DNA from: Lentisphaerota bacterium
GTDB lineage: Bacteria > Verrucomicrobiota > Kiritimatiellia > UBA8416 > VGWJ01
Assembly (NCBI GenBank): GCA_016873635.1
Contig: VGWJ01000001.1
Location: 1-64,000 of the forward strand
Length of the DNA: 64,000 bases
Reading direction: 5' to 3'
This document shows positions 18,099 through 27,125 of this stretch, piece after piece. Below the pieces are notes generated by a model. It had not been told where the DNA came from. It did no database searches and saw only the letters and a list, made by a program, of their open reading frames with translations. The stretch's first letter is position 1; every line of letters starts with the position of its first letter. The translations under genes were made by a program, and so were the position numbers.

Positions 18099-19067
18099 AT
18101 GAGCGTCAACGAGATCGGGGAAAAGGATCTGAACGTCCAGTCTTTCATCGAGCGGCAGGTGGCGGAGATTTCCGCGGCGGTGGGCGGCGGCCTGGCGGTC
18201 AACGCGCTGTCGGGCGGGGTCGACTCTTCGACCGTCACGCTGCTGGGGCACCGGGCGCTGGGCAACCGCCTGAAGACCTACTTCATCGACAACGGCCTGA
18301 TGCGCGAAGGCGAGCCGCAATTCGTGGTCGAGACGTTCCGCAAGCTGGGCGTGCCCGTGGAGATCGTGGACGCGCAGGACGCGTTCTTCAGCGCCCTGAA
18401 GGGCCTCTCCGACCCGGAAGAAAAGCGCAAGATCGGCATTACGCGCACGTTCTACCGCGACGTGTTCGGGCCGCTGGTGAAGCGGAGCGGGGCGAAGTTC
18501 CTGCTGCAGGGCACGATCTACACCGACGTCGAGGAGACCGTGGCCGGGATCAAGGCGCAGCACAACGTGCTGGCGCAGATGGGCATCGATACGGAGCAGG
18601 CCTACGGGTACAAGGTGCTCGAGCCGGTGATCGCGCTGCGGAAGCCGGCGGTGCGACTGGTGGCCAAGGCGCTGGGGCTGCCGGCCGCGATCGCGGACCG
18701 TCCGCCTTTCCCGGGCCCCGCGCTCACGGCCCGCGTGATCGGCGAGGCCACCCGCGAGCGCATCGCCACGGCGCGCAAGGCCACGGTCATCGTCGAAGCG
18801 GAGCTGGCCGACGCCGGCGCGTTTCAGTGCATGGCCATCCTGCACGAGGATCGCGTGACGGGGATTCGCGCCGGCGCGCGCGAGTTCGGCCAACAGATCG
18901 AGGTGCGCTGCTGGGACACGCGCGACGCGGTCACGGCCGCGCCCACGCGTCTGCCGTTCGACAAGCTGACGCGCATCGCGGACCGCCTGACTTCGGAAGT
19001 GCCCGGCGTGGTCAGCGTGACCTACAACGTGACAGGCAAGCCGCCCTCGACCATGGAAGCGGTGTAG
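18099..19067 (+). CDS. guaA: GMP synthase ATP-pyrophosphatase subunit, stand-alone (no glutaminase domain)
   Basis: LSGGVDSSTVTLLGHRALG P-loop; DRPPFPGPALTARVIGE; C-terminal SVTYNVTGKPPSTMEAV (PPATIEWE-like). No GATase domain upstream. Confidence 0.85.
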   Translation: MSVNEIGEKDLNVQSFIERQVAEISAAVGGGLAVNALSGGVDSSTVTLLGHRALGNRLKTYFIDNGLMREGEPQFVVETFRKLGVPVEIVDAQDAFFSALKGLSDPEEKRKIGITRTFYRDVFGPLVKRSGAKFLLQGTIYTDVEETVAGIKAQHNVLAQMGIDTEQAYGYKVLEPVIALRKPAVRLVAKALGLPAAIADRPPFPGPALTARVIGEATRERIATARKATVIVEAELADAGAFQCMAILHEDRVTGIRAGAREFGQQIEVRCWDTRDAVTAAPTRLPFDKLTRIADRLTSEVPGVVSVTYNVTGKPPSTMEAV

Positions 19068-19068
19068 C

Positions 19069-20469
19069 CTATTCCGCCCCGTCCCAGCAGTAGGTGCAGA
19101 CCTTTTCCTTGGGCAGGCCGATCGCGGCCACGAGGTCCTCGAGGCGCTGGTATTCCAGCGTGCTCAGGCGCAGGCGCTGCCGGATGCGGTCGACCATGAC
19201 GCGGTACTCCCGGGAAGACGCGTCGGCGTAGACCCGCAGGTCCTTCGGCGCGTCGGGCTCCAGTTCCTTGATGGCCTTGCGCGCGGCGAGGTCCATCTCC
19301 GAGCGCGAGCGCGAGAAGTTGAGGAACTTGCACCCGTGGATCAGCGGCGGGCAGGCGGGGCGCATGTGCACTTCGCGCGCGCCGTAGTCGTACAGGCGCT
19401 GGATGATGTCCTGCAGCTGGGTGCCCCGCACGATGGAGTCCTCGCAGAAGAGCACGCGCTGGCCCTCGATCAGCTCGCGCACCGGAATGAGCTTCATGCG
19501 CGCGACCAGGTCGCGCACGGACTGGTCCTGCGGCATGAAGCTGCGCGGCCAGGTGGGCGTGTACTTCACGAAAGGCCGCCGGTAGGGGATGCCGGCCGCG
19601 ACGGCATAGCCGATGGCGTGGCCGGTGCCGGAATCCGGGATGCCGGCCGCGAGGTCGACCTTGGCCTTGTCGCGGCGGGCCAGGGCGGCGCCGCAGCGGT
19701 TGCGGGCGCACTCGACGTTGATGCCCTCGTAGCACGAGGCGGGGTAGCCGTAGTAGACCCACAGGAACGCGCAGATCTGGAGGCGTTCGCCCGGCGCGGC
19801 CTTCTGCGCGACGCCGTCGGGCGTCAGCAAAACGATTTCGCCCGGCCCGAGGTCGCGCTCGACCTCATAGTCCAGGTTGGGGAAAGCGCAGCTCTCCAGC
19901 GTGGCGGCGCGGGCGCCCGGTTTGCGGCCGATGATGACGGGCGTGCGTCCCAGGCGGTCGCGGGCGGCATACACGCCCTCGTCGGTGAGCAGCAGCATCG
20001 AGCAGGAGCCCTCGATGGCTTCCTGGGCCAGGCGCAGGCCCTGGGCGAAAGTGTCGCCCTGGTTGATGAGCGTGGCGACCAGCTCGGTGGGGTTGATGCT
20101 GCCGCCGCCCATTTCCGCGAAATGGGCGCTGCGCCGGGCGAAAGCCTGGCGCGCCAGGGACTCGATGTTCCGGATCACGCCGACGGTGACGACGGCGTAG
20201 GTGCCGAGGTGCGAGGAGATGATCAGCGGCTGGTCGTCGGTGTCGCTGATCACGCCGATCCCGGTCGTCCCGGACATGGCGCGGACGTGGTCCTCGAATT
20301 TCGAACGGAACTGCGAGTTGGTGATGTCGTGGATGTGACGGTCGAAGCCCCGGCCGTTGCGCACGGCCATGCCGCCGCGCACCGTGCCGAGGTGCGAGTG
20401 GTAGTCGGTGCCGAAGAAGAGATCGCGCACGCAGTCCTGTTCGGCTGCCACGCCGAAGAATCCGCCCAT
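19069..20469 (-). CDS. purF: Amidophosphoribosyltransferase (PurF) homologue lacking the N-terminal catalytic Cys
   Basis: PRPP-binding loop VLFCEDSIVRGTQLQ, CGIPDSGTGHAIGYA-like AAGIPDSGTGHAIGYA, HMRPACPPLIHGCKF; N-terminus MGGFFGVAAEQD instead of MCGI. Confidence 0.8.
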   Translation of the reverse strand: MGGFFGVAAEQDCVRDLFFGTDYHSHLGTVRGGMAVRNGRGFDRHIHDITNSQFRSKFEDHVRAMSGTTGIGVISDTDDQPLIISSHLGTYAVVTVGVIRNIESLARQAFARRSAHFAEMGGGSINPTELVATLINQGDTFAQGLRLAQEAIEGSCSMLLLTDEGVYAARDRLGRTPVIIGRKPGARAATLESCAFPNLDYEVERDLGPGEIVLLTPDGVAQKAAPGERLQICAFLWVYYGYPASCYEGINVECARNRCGAALARRDKAKVDLAAGIPDSGTGHAIGYAVAAGIPYRRPFVKYTPTWPRSFMPQDQSVRDLVARMKLIPVRELIEGQRVLFCEDSIVRGTQLQDIIQRLYDYGAREVHMRPACPPLIHGCKFLNFSRSRSEMDLAARKAIKELEPDAPKDLRVYADASSREYRVMVDRIRQRLRLSTLEYQRLEDLVAAIGLPKEKVCTYCWDGAE

Positions 20470-20747
20470 GATCAGGTCCTTTCGTGTTTGTGTCCCGGGG
20501 TCCGCCGCCGCGCTCGTAAGAAGGGAGAATAGCACGATCCCGGCGGCGTTCCAGCAAATAGACCCGGGAACTTGCGCGCCGGTGAATGCGGGCGTTCGCG
20601 GGCGCGAGCTTGCGGGCGCACCGTGCCGCGCCGCGCCGGCGAAGCCGCCGGTTTATCTGCTGCCATTGCCCGGCCGGCGGAAGAGACAAATCCGGCAAGG
20701 TTCTGCCTGCTGGTCAACCGCTCTCGTCGCGCGTTCGCGTCAGCCGG

Positions 20748-22358
20748 CTACCCGGCAAGGACGCGGCGCTCAAGCGCCGCGTAGCGGGGCAGCATTTGCG
20801 TGTAGACGGCGTGCGCGGCCGGGTCGGGTTCCGCGGCGCGGCGGAAGGGCGGCGCCTTGGCCACGACTTCGGCGAAGGTGACGAACCGGCCCTGCCGGCG
20901 GCAGGTCCATCCGTGCAGCGCGCGGTAGGCGGCGCCCAGCGCGGCCGAGTTGGGCTGTTCGCCCACGAAAACCGGCACGCCGAAGACGTCGCACACGATC
21001 CGCACGACGGAAGCGTTGGCCGACGCGCCGCCCGTGGCCAGGATGCTTTTCGGCGTCAGGCCGATGTTGGCGCAGTGCAGGCGCATCGAAAGGAACTGGC
21101 TCTCCACCACGCCCCGCGCGTCGGCGGCCGGGTCGAACGCCTCCGCCGTTCTGCCCGCGGCGTCGAAACGGTAGTCGCCCGGCCTCATGATCGGCGGCGT
21201 GATCTCGGGCTCCGTGATGTAGAAACCGATGCGGCCCTCGTTGCCGGGCGGCGTGCCGCGCAGGGCGGTTTCGAACGCTTCCCATGAGCCGCCGGGCTGG
21301 CGGTCCCGCACCTGCTCGCGCGTCAGGGAGCCGTTCTTGTGGACGACCATCGCCATGTAGGCCTCGGGCTCGACGGGGTTGACGAAGATGTGCCCTTCGG
21401 AGGCCGAAGGTTTGGGATCGGCCAGCGACCCGAACACGGTGTCGCTCGTGCCCATGCTGACGGCGATGTCGCCGGTGTGCCGCAGACGCAAGCCGGCGAG
21501 GCTGTTGGGGTTGTCGCCCGAGAAAGCCACGACCTGGCAGTCGGGCCGGAACCCGTGGCGCGCGGCGAGCCAGGGCGAGACGGGGCCGATCACGGTGTGC
21601 GACGGCACGAGCGGCCCCAGGCGGCGTTCCAGGCCGGGGCCCGTGCACTCCAGCGCGGCCGGGTGCCACTTGCGCGCGCGGATGTCCATGAGGTTCATGC
21701 CCGAGCCGTCGCTGACGTCGATCGGCGCGTAGTCGCCGGCGAGCAGCGAGGCCACGAAGGAACTCACCAGGGCGATGCGGTCCGTGGCGGCATAGACCCC
21801 GGGCCTTTCCTCGAAGATGCGGGCGATCTGGTTCCCCGTAAAGCGCTCGTAGGCGCGCGAGCCGGTCACGCCGGCGACGGCCTGCGCGCCGCCCATGGCC
21901 CGCTCCCGCGCGGCGCACTGCCGGCCCGTGCTGGAGTCCATCCAGATGGGGGAATCCTCCAGGGCGAAGACGCCGGCGAGCTGTTCGCGCAGCCCGCGTT
22001 CGGCGCGCAACCCGCGCAGCGCCGCCCGGGCGCCGCGCCTGAGCCAGACGCTGCCGTGCTGCTGGCCGGAGCCGGAAACCGCGGCTACGCGGTCGCGGGG
22101 CCATCCCTCCCGCTTCATGCGCTCGAGCAGCAGGTCCAGCGCGGCCACCCACATCAGGGCGGGCGAAGTGACGGTAAGGCCGTCGGGGTGGCGGTGCGCG
22201 CCGCCTTCGGTCCTGAATTCGGGCAGGTCGTCGTCGAAGCGCACGGCGCCTTCCCGCACGACGCGCAGCTCCGCGTCGATCAGCGTGGCCTTGAGAGCCT
22301 GCGTGCTGGAGTCCAGTCCCAGGAAAAGCGCGTCACGGTCGGACGGGGTGTTGCGCAT
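20748..22358 (-). CDS. xylB: FGGY-family carbohydrate kinase, xylulokinase
   Basis: LFLGLDSSTQALKATLID, VSGSGQQHGSVWL, AVSMGTSDTVFG, ILATGGASANASVVRIVCDVFGVPVFV. Confidence 0.82.
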   Translation of the reverse strand: MRNTPSDRDALFLGLDSSTQALKATLIDAELRVVREGAVRFDDDLPEFRTEGGAHRHPDGLTVTSPALMWVAALDLLLERMKREGWPRDRVAAVSGSGQQHGSVWLRRGARAALRGLRAERGLREQLAGVFALEDSPIWMDSSTGRQCAARERAMGGAQAVAGVTGSRAYERFTGNQIARIFEERPGVYAATDRIALVSSFVASLLAGDYAPIDVSDGSGMNLMDIRARKWHPAALECTGPGLERRLGPLVPSHTVIGPVSPWLAARHGFRPDCQVVAFSGDNPNSLAGLRLRHTGDIAVSMGTSDTVFGSLADPKPSASEGHIFVNPVEPEAYMAMVVHKNGSLTREQVRDRQPGGSWEAFETALRGTPPGNEGRIGFYITEPEITPPIMRPGDYRFDAAGRTAEAFDPAADARGVVESQFLSMRLHCANIGLTPKSILATGGASANASVVRIVCDVFGVPVFVGEQPNSAALGAAYRALHGWTCRRQGRFVTFAEVVAKAPPFRRAAEPDPAAHAVYTQMLPRYAALERRVLAG

Positions 22359-22505
22359 GGATTCCTCCGCGTCAGGTTACGGGTTTCAGTGGCGGGAGTC
22401 TCAAGCTTCCCTCCGCAACTTTCAAGCCGGAAACCGGCGAAACCGCGGCTTGCCGGAATAACCGAAGGAATGTACATTGAGCGCCATCCGTTCAAGGAGG
22501 ACGCC

Positions 22506-24380
22506 ATGACAAGCAAGTCTGCCGCCCGGAATAAGTCCAAGTTCGACAGCCTCGCCGCCGCCGCGCGCCGGTTCCGGCCGTCGCCGCGCGCCCTGGTCGG
22601 GCACGTTCCCACCATCGCCGTTACGCCCGTGGCGGACGGCCGCACGGGGGCCTACGAAAGCAACGTGGCCGGCACGTGGCGCCTGGCGGAAAAAGTCTGC
22701 GACCTGATCGCCGGCAACGTGTGCCTTCCGGACGGCACGCCCGTGCGCGTGGTCACGGCGCCGGAGATCGTCTACGGGGCGCGGACGGGCGCCCTGGCGC
22801 AGGAATACTACGCGCGCGAGGGCGTCGGCGCCAACATCTGGGTGAGCCGCTCGTGGGCCTACAGCGACGAGCTGATGAGCGCGGTCCAGGGGCTCGGCAG
22901 CAGCGAGTGGCAGCAGGCGGCCTACGGCCTGAACCAGACGGACCGGCCCGGCGCCGTGTGGCTCAAGGCGTTCACCGCGGCCATGGACGAGAAGAAGCGG
23001 CCGATCTTCTCGATCTACAACCCGGACCTCGAAAACGAGGAAGGGGACATCGCGCCCTACGCGGCGGAGCGGCTGCTGCGCTTCGCGCGCGCCGCCGCCG
23101 CCGTGGCGGAGATGCGCGGCAAGAACTACCTTTCGGTGGGCGGGGTCTCGATGGGCATCATCGGCTCGGACGTGCGCCGCAACCTGTTCCTGCGCTGTTT
23201 CGGCATGGGCACCGTTTCGGTGGACATGGTGGCCGTTAAGGGCCGCATGGACAAAGGATTCTACGACCACGAGGAGCTCGAGCAGGCTTTCCGCTTCATG
23301 AAGAAGCGCTTCCGCTGCAACTTCGGCGACGGGCCCCGGCCGCAACCCGCGGACGATCTGCTGCGCGACTGCCTGAAGATGACGCTCATCGTGCGCGACC
23401 TGATGATCGGCAACCCGCGGCTGGCCGACAGGCGCGCGGGCCGCGCGCAGGGGTTCCGGGCCGACGTGGAGCACGCCCAGGGCTGCAACGCCATCGCGGC
23501 GGGCACGCAGGGCCAGCGGCAGTGGACGGACCTGTATCCGAACTTCGACATGACCGAGTCGCTGCTCTGCAGCTCGTTCGACTGGAACGGCTACCGGGCG
23601 CCCATGATCGTGGCCACGGAGAACGATTCCAAGAACGCCGTGGGCATGCTCATCGCGGAGCTGCTCACGGGCATGCCGCAGCTGTTTGCCGACATCCGCA
23701 CCAACTGGACGCCCGCCAGCATCAAGGCGGCCACGGGCAAGGACGTCGGCGCGATCGCGCCGCGGGGGCTGATCGACAAGCGCAACTCGGGCGCGGGCGC
23801 GCTGGACTACGGCGTGGACGTGTTCGCGCTGGGCCGCGGCGGCCGCGGGCGCAGCGTGCAGGAAGTGGCGCGGCAGATCCGGGGCGACGCGGGCCTGCAG
23901 AAGAAGCTCATGGACCGCGCGATCGAGGCGACGACCTACGAGGCGGCGGTTCTGGAGTATTTCCCGGGCGACGGCCTTTCCAGCAGCTACCGCACGCCGG
24001 GCGGCGTTCCCATGACCGCCTACCGCTACAACGCCGTGGGCGACGAACTGACGTGCTCCGTGGTGGAGGGCGCGACCGTGGAACTTCCCGCGGAAGTGGC
24101 GGACCATATCTCGCGCGTGACGGACGAAACCTGGCCGGAGTCCTACTGGGCGCCGCGCGACATGTCGTCCTTCGAATACATGTCCCGCATCGGCCCCAAT
24201 CACGACGCCAATTCATTCGGTCACATCGGGGCGGACATGCTGACGGTTAACGCCATGCTGCGCATCCCCGTGGACATGCACAACGTGAGGCGCGAGGACG
24301 TCTTCCGGCCCACGATGTGGGACCGCTTCGGCGGCGACGATTTCCGGGCCTGCCGGGAACTGGGCCCGCTCTACGCGTAA
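22506..24380 (+). CDS. fucI: L-fucose isomerase family
   Basis: NIWVSRSWAYSDELM, GMGTVSVDMVAVKGRMDKGFYD, DFEATTQGQR-like VEHAQGCNAIAAGTQGQRQWTD, NDSKNAVGMLIAELLTG. Confidence 0.8.
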   Translation: MTSKSAARNKSKFDSLAAAARRFRPSPRALVGHVPTIAVTPVADGRTGAYESNVAGTWRLAEKVCDLIAGNVCLPDGTPVRVVTAPEIVYGARTGALAQEYYAREGVGANIWVSRSWAYSDELMSAVQGLGSSEWQQAAYGLNQTDRPGAVWLKAFTAAMDEKKRPIFSIYNPDLENEEGDIAPYAAERLLRFARAAAAVAEMRGKNYLSVGGVSMGIIGSDVRRNLFLRCFGMGTVSVDMVAVKGRMDKGFYDHEELEQAFRFMKKRFRCNFGDGPRPQPADDLLRDCLKMTLIVRDLMIGNPRLADRRAGRAQGFRADVEHAQGCNAIAAGTQGQRQWTDLYPNFDMTESLLCSSFDWNGYRAPMIVATENDSKNAVGMLIAELLTGMPQLFADIRTNWTPASIKAATGKDVGAIAPRGLIDKRNSGAGALDYGVDVFALGRGGRGRSVQEVARQIRGDAGLQKKLMDRAIEATTYEAAVLEYFPGDGLSSSYRTPGGVPMTAYRYNAVGDELTCSVVEGATVELPAEVADHISRVTDETWPESYWAPRDMSSFEYMSRIGPNHDANSFGHIGADMLTVNAMLRIPVDMHNVRREDVFRPTMWDRFGGDDFRACRELGPLYA

Positions 24381-24420
24381 GCCTCTTGCCCGGCATCTCC
24401 GCGGAAACGACACCATCAGG

Positions 24421-25028
24421 TGATTCGATCCGGGATTAACTGCGTCGAAGCGATACGGCGCATCGACGTTCGTGAACGTCGCCGGCTGCTCCTGACCGAC
24501 CTGGCGCAACAGTCGCTCCGGGGTCAACATCTCGTCCTGCTCGAACTGGACAATCCTGCTTCCCGGCATCGTCAAAGCGCATGCCGAACCACTGGATGCT
24601 CTCCCCGGCGAAGTCGTGCTCGAACGCGGCTCCTTTTTCCGGCGACGCGTAGATCTGATCGAACGGCTTCCATGCTCCCGGTCGGATATTCTGCGGCACC
24701 TCCGCGCCCTCGTCAGCCGAATCATCTGCGCCGAGGCGGTGAGATACTTGCCGAAGAACTCGCCGGACCAGGGAAGCAGATTCCGGTACGGCTGCTTGTC
24801 GCGGTCGGCAAACATCTCGGTCATTGCCGGGTTCTTCTCCGGCGCCGGAATCAGCCAGTTCTCGACCACTCCGTCAATCTGCTTGCGAAGAGGGCCGCCT
24901 ATTTCATACGCGGTGTCTGCAGGGCGTTCGAGTCTGGCTGTCGCCTGGGTGGAAGTCGTTGTCAGTTGGGTCATGGCCATTGTTGTCAGCACGAGGTGTG
25001 TTGCTGCGGTCGTGCGTGTTTGGTTCAT
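24421..25028 (-). pseudogene. Remnant of GH127-like (DUF1680) glycoside hydrolase
   Basis: Minus-strand ORF has ENWLIPAPEKNPAMTEMFADRDKQPYRNLLPWSGEFFGKYLTASAQMIRLT, then loses sense; another frame has ASPEKGAAFEHDFAGESIQWFGMRFDDAGK (a glycosidase C-terminal type sequence). Internal part missing. Confidence 0.6.
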
Positions 25029-25822
25029 TCCGTTTCCGCTCTTTTCGACGCCAATCGACTCGAGTCGACTCCAGTCGATTGGCGGCGATTCTCATCTCCC
25101 TCCACATCGAGCAGTCCGTCGCACTCAGGGTAGTTCGGGCAACCCCAGAATTTGCCGCCGGCGCGAGGCCCCTTGCGGGCGCTGCGCAGGCGCATGGGTT
25201 CGCCGCATTTCGGGCAGGCGGGTGCCTCTGGCTCGACCCGCGCCGCTACGCGCACACGGGTGAGCCGCTCCTTGAAGCCGCCTTCTTCAAGAAATCGTTC
25301 GCCCTGCGCATCCAACTGTTTCCGGGTCAGGAAGTCGGCACGGTCGCAGAGCCGGATCAGCGCGTTGGCCACAACGGTCGGGTCGTCGGATTCGAGCCAC
25401 TTGGCGAATTTGGCTCGGTTCTGCGCCACGGTGCGCGAGAAGTTGTGGATGATGTTGGCCCCGGCCGGTGTACGCTCCAGTCGTATCGACTTGATCTCCA
25501 AACTGTTCGGATCGTCATCGAGCCATGGCGTTCCGCCTCGCAGGTTGATGAAGTCCTCAAAATCGAGTTGGAGTTCCGTCAGACTGGCACGGGCCACATC
25601 CGTGAGCGTCATCTCGGTCTGGGCGGACGTTGCAGCCCGCTCGGAGCCCTCGGCCATGTTCTGCCGTCCGGACCGCCCCGCCTGTTCCATCTGCTCCACC
25701 TGTCGCCTGCTGTCGATGTGCTTCCGGCAGAAGACCACCGTGCCGTAGTAGATGATGGTGGCCAGCATGAAGGTGTCCATCCGCCGATAGCCGCCGCGTT
25801 TGATGAAGACTGATTCTGCCAT
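25025..25822 (-). CDS. Four-helix-bundle protein with C-terminal topoisomerase-type zinc ribbon
   Basis: TFMLATIIYYGTVVFCRKHIDSRRQVEQMEQAGRSGRQNMAEGS (23S-IVP/four-helix-bundle-suffix type), C-terminal ACPKCGEPMRLRSARKGPRAGGKFWGCPNYPECDG. Confidence 0.7.
   Translation of the reverse strand: MAESVFIKRGGYRRMDTFMLATIIYYGTVVFCRKHIDSRRQVEQMEQAGRSGRQNMAEGSERAATSAQTEMTLTDVARASLTELQLDFEDFINLRGGTPWLDDDPNSLEIKSIRLERTPAGANIIHNFSRTVAQNRAKFAKWLESDDPTVVANALIRLCDRADFLTRKQLDAQGERFLEEGGFKERLTRVRVAARVEPEAPACPKCGEPMRLRSARKGPRAGGKFWGCPNYPECDGLLDVEGDENRRQSTGVDSSRLASKRAETE
25044..25094. repeat. 51-bp flanking repeat A (imperfect 36-bp palindrome)
   Basis: TTCGACGCCAATCGACTCGAGTCGACTCCAGTCGATTGGCGGCGATTCTCA; matches repeat B at 25860-25910. 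Confidence 0.85.
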
Positions 25823-25859
25823 GGGGAAACTTCCTTTCTGTTCTGTGTTTGGGCATTCC

Positions 25860-25910
25860 TTCGACGCCAATCGACTCGAGTCGACTCGAGTCGATTGCAG
25901 TCGAATCTCA
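25860..25910. repeat. 51-bp flanking repeat B (perfect 30-bp palindrome)
   Basis: TTCGACGC-CAATCGACTCGAGTCGACTCGAGTCGATTG-CAGTCGAATCTCA; middle segment equals its own reverse complement. Confidence 0.88.
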
Positions 25911-27020
25911 CCTATACCGCCCCATCTCCAAGCCGCGTTCGACGAAGAACCGGTACGTGCCGTACTCGACCAGATGGCTCACGCTGTGGTCCACCTGCAG
26001 GACGTAGCCGCTCCCCGACATGGCGCCGGGCAGCTTGGCGGCAAGCTCGCGCTCCACGGCCTTGAGATCGTTGGTCTCCAGCACCCGCTCGTCCATGCCG
26101 CCGATCAGGGCGATCTTATCGCCGAAGTTTTTCTTGATGCGCAGCAGGTCCATGCCGGCCTTGGCCTCGATCGGCTGCAGGCAGTTGATCCCGGCCTCGA
26201 TGAGCGACGGAATCAGCGCCTCAACAAAGCCGTCGCAGTGCAGCACGACCGGCAGCCCGCGGCTGTGCGCGAAGTCGAAGAGCTTCTTGTGCGCGGGCAT
26301 GATCAGTTCGCGGTACATGGCCGGCGACATGAACGGCGTGTGCTTGTAGCCGAGATCGTCCCAGACCCAGAGACCGTCCGGCAGTCCCTCGCGCGAGAAG
26401 AGAGTCTCCAGCAGACGCACCGACAGGTCGCCATAGAGTCCGGCCATGCGGCGCACCCAATCGGGATCCGCGGCCATGCCCATCAGCAGGTTCTCGTGTC
26501 CGCACATGGGCGACATGACGTCGAACGCTCCCACCACGCCGCAGGTCATGAACGTCTGGTCGCGGGCGCATTTCTGCCGCGTTTCCCGGTAGGCGGCGTA
26601 GTTGATCCGCTTCTCGTAGGTCTTCTCGTCGAGCAGGCGCGGCAGAATCTGACGCTCCCAGTCCGGTCGCTCCGCGACCCCGAACCCGACGTGTTCCGGA
26701 GCACAAGCCCCGTTCTTCATCCAGCGCAGAAGAGCGCCGTTGCCGTCCCGCACCACTTTCGTGGTTTCGGTCTCCTCGACCACAACATCGGCCGACTCCA
26801 CGTCGCCCACCAGGTTGATCAGCTTGTAGTTGCCCGGCGTGATCTCGCCGCCGGTGCGGCGAACATCCAGCCCGAAGTGGTCGCTGATGTCCTCGGGCGT
26901 GGCAAAGCGCCCCTCAGCCGCCCACTTCACGGCCGTTTCCCGCCAGTAGACCTCGAAGAGCCCGATCCGGTCTACCTGTTGGTGCTTCAGAATCCTCGCG
27001 AATCTTTCTTTGCTGTTCAT
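25908..27020 (-). CDS. Uroporphyrinogen decarboxylase-superfamily protein (MtaA/methyltransferase-like)
   Basis: MNSKERFARILKHQQVDRIGLFEVYW; HxC motif VVLHCDGFVEALIPSLIEAGINCLQPIEAKAGMDL. Confidence 0.78.
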   Translation of the reverse strand: MNSKERFARILKHQQVDRIGLFEVYWRETAVKWAAEGRFATPEDISDHFGLDVRRTGGEITPGNYKLINLVGDVESADVVVEETETTKVVRDGNGALLRWMKNGACAPEHVGFGVAERPDWERQILPRLLDEKTYEKRINYAAYRETRQKCARDQTFMTCGVVGAFDVMSPMCGHENLLMGMAADPDWVRRMAGLYGDLSVRLLETLFSREGLPDGLWVWDDLGYKHTPFMSPAMYRELIMPAHKKLFDFAHSRGLPVVLHCDGFVEALIPSLIEAGINCLQPIEAKAGMDLLRIKKNFGDKIALIGGMDERVLETNDLKAVERELAAKLPGAMSGSGYVLQVDHSVSHLVEYGTYRFFVERGLEMGRYR

Positions 27021-27125
27021 GCTCGCTCCTTCAATCTCTCGTACCGTATCACCATCGAGTTCCTGATCGAAGGCCGCACTATCATCCCCGTCGCCATCGG
27101 CTCCCATGATGAGGTGTACTGAGGC

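Noticed and set aside
19336-20532. 398-aa plus-strand ORF opposite purF
   Set aside because: The minus strand encodes clear PurF; plus translation is compositionally biased shadow sequence.
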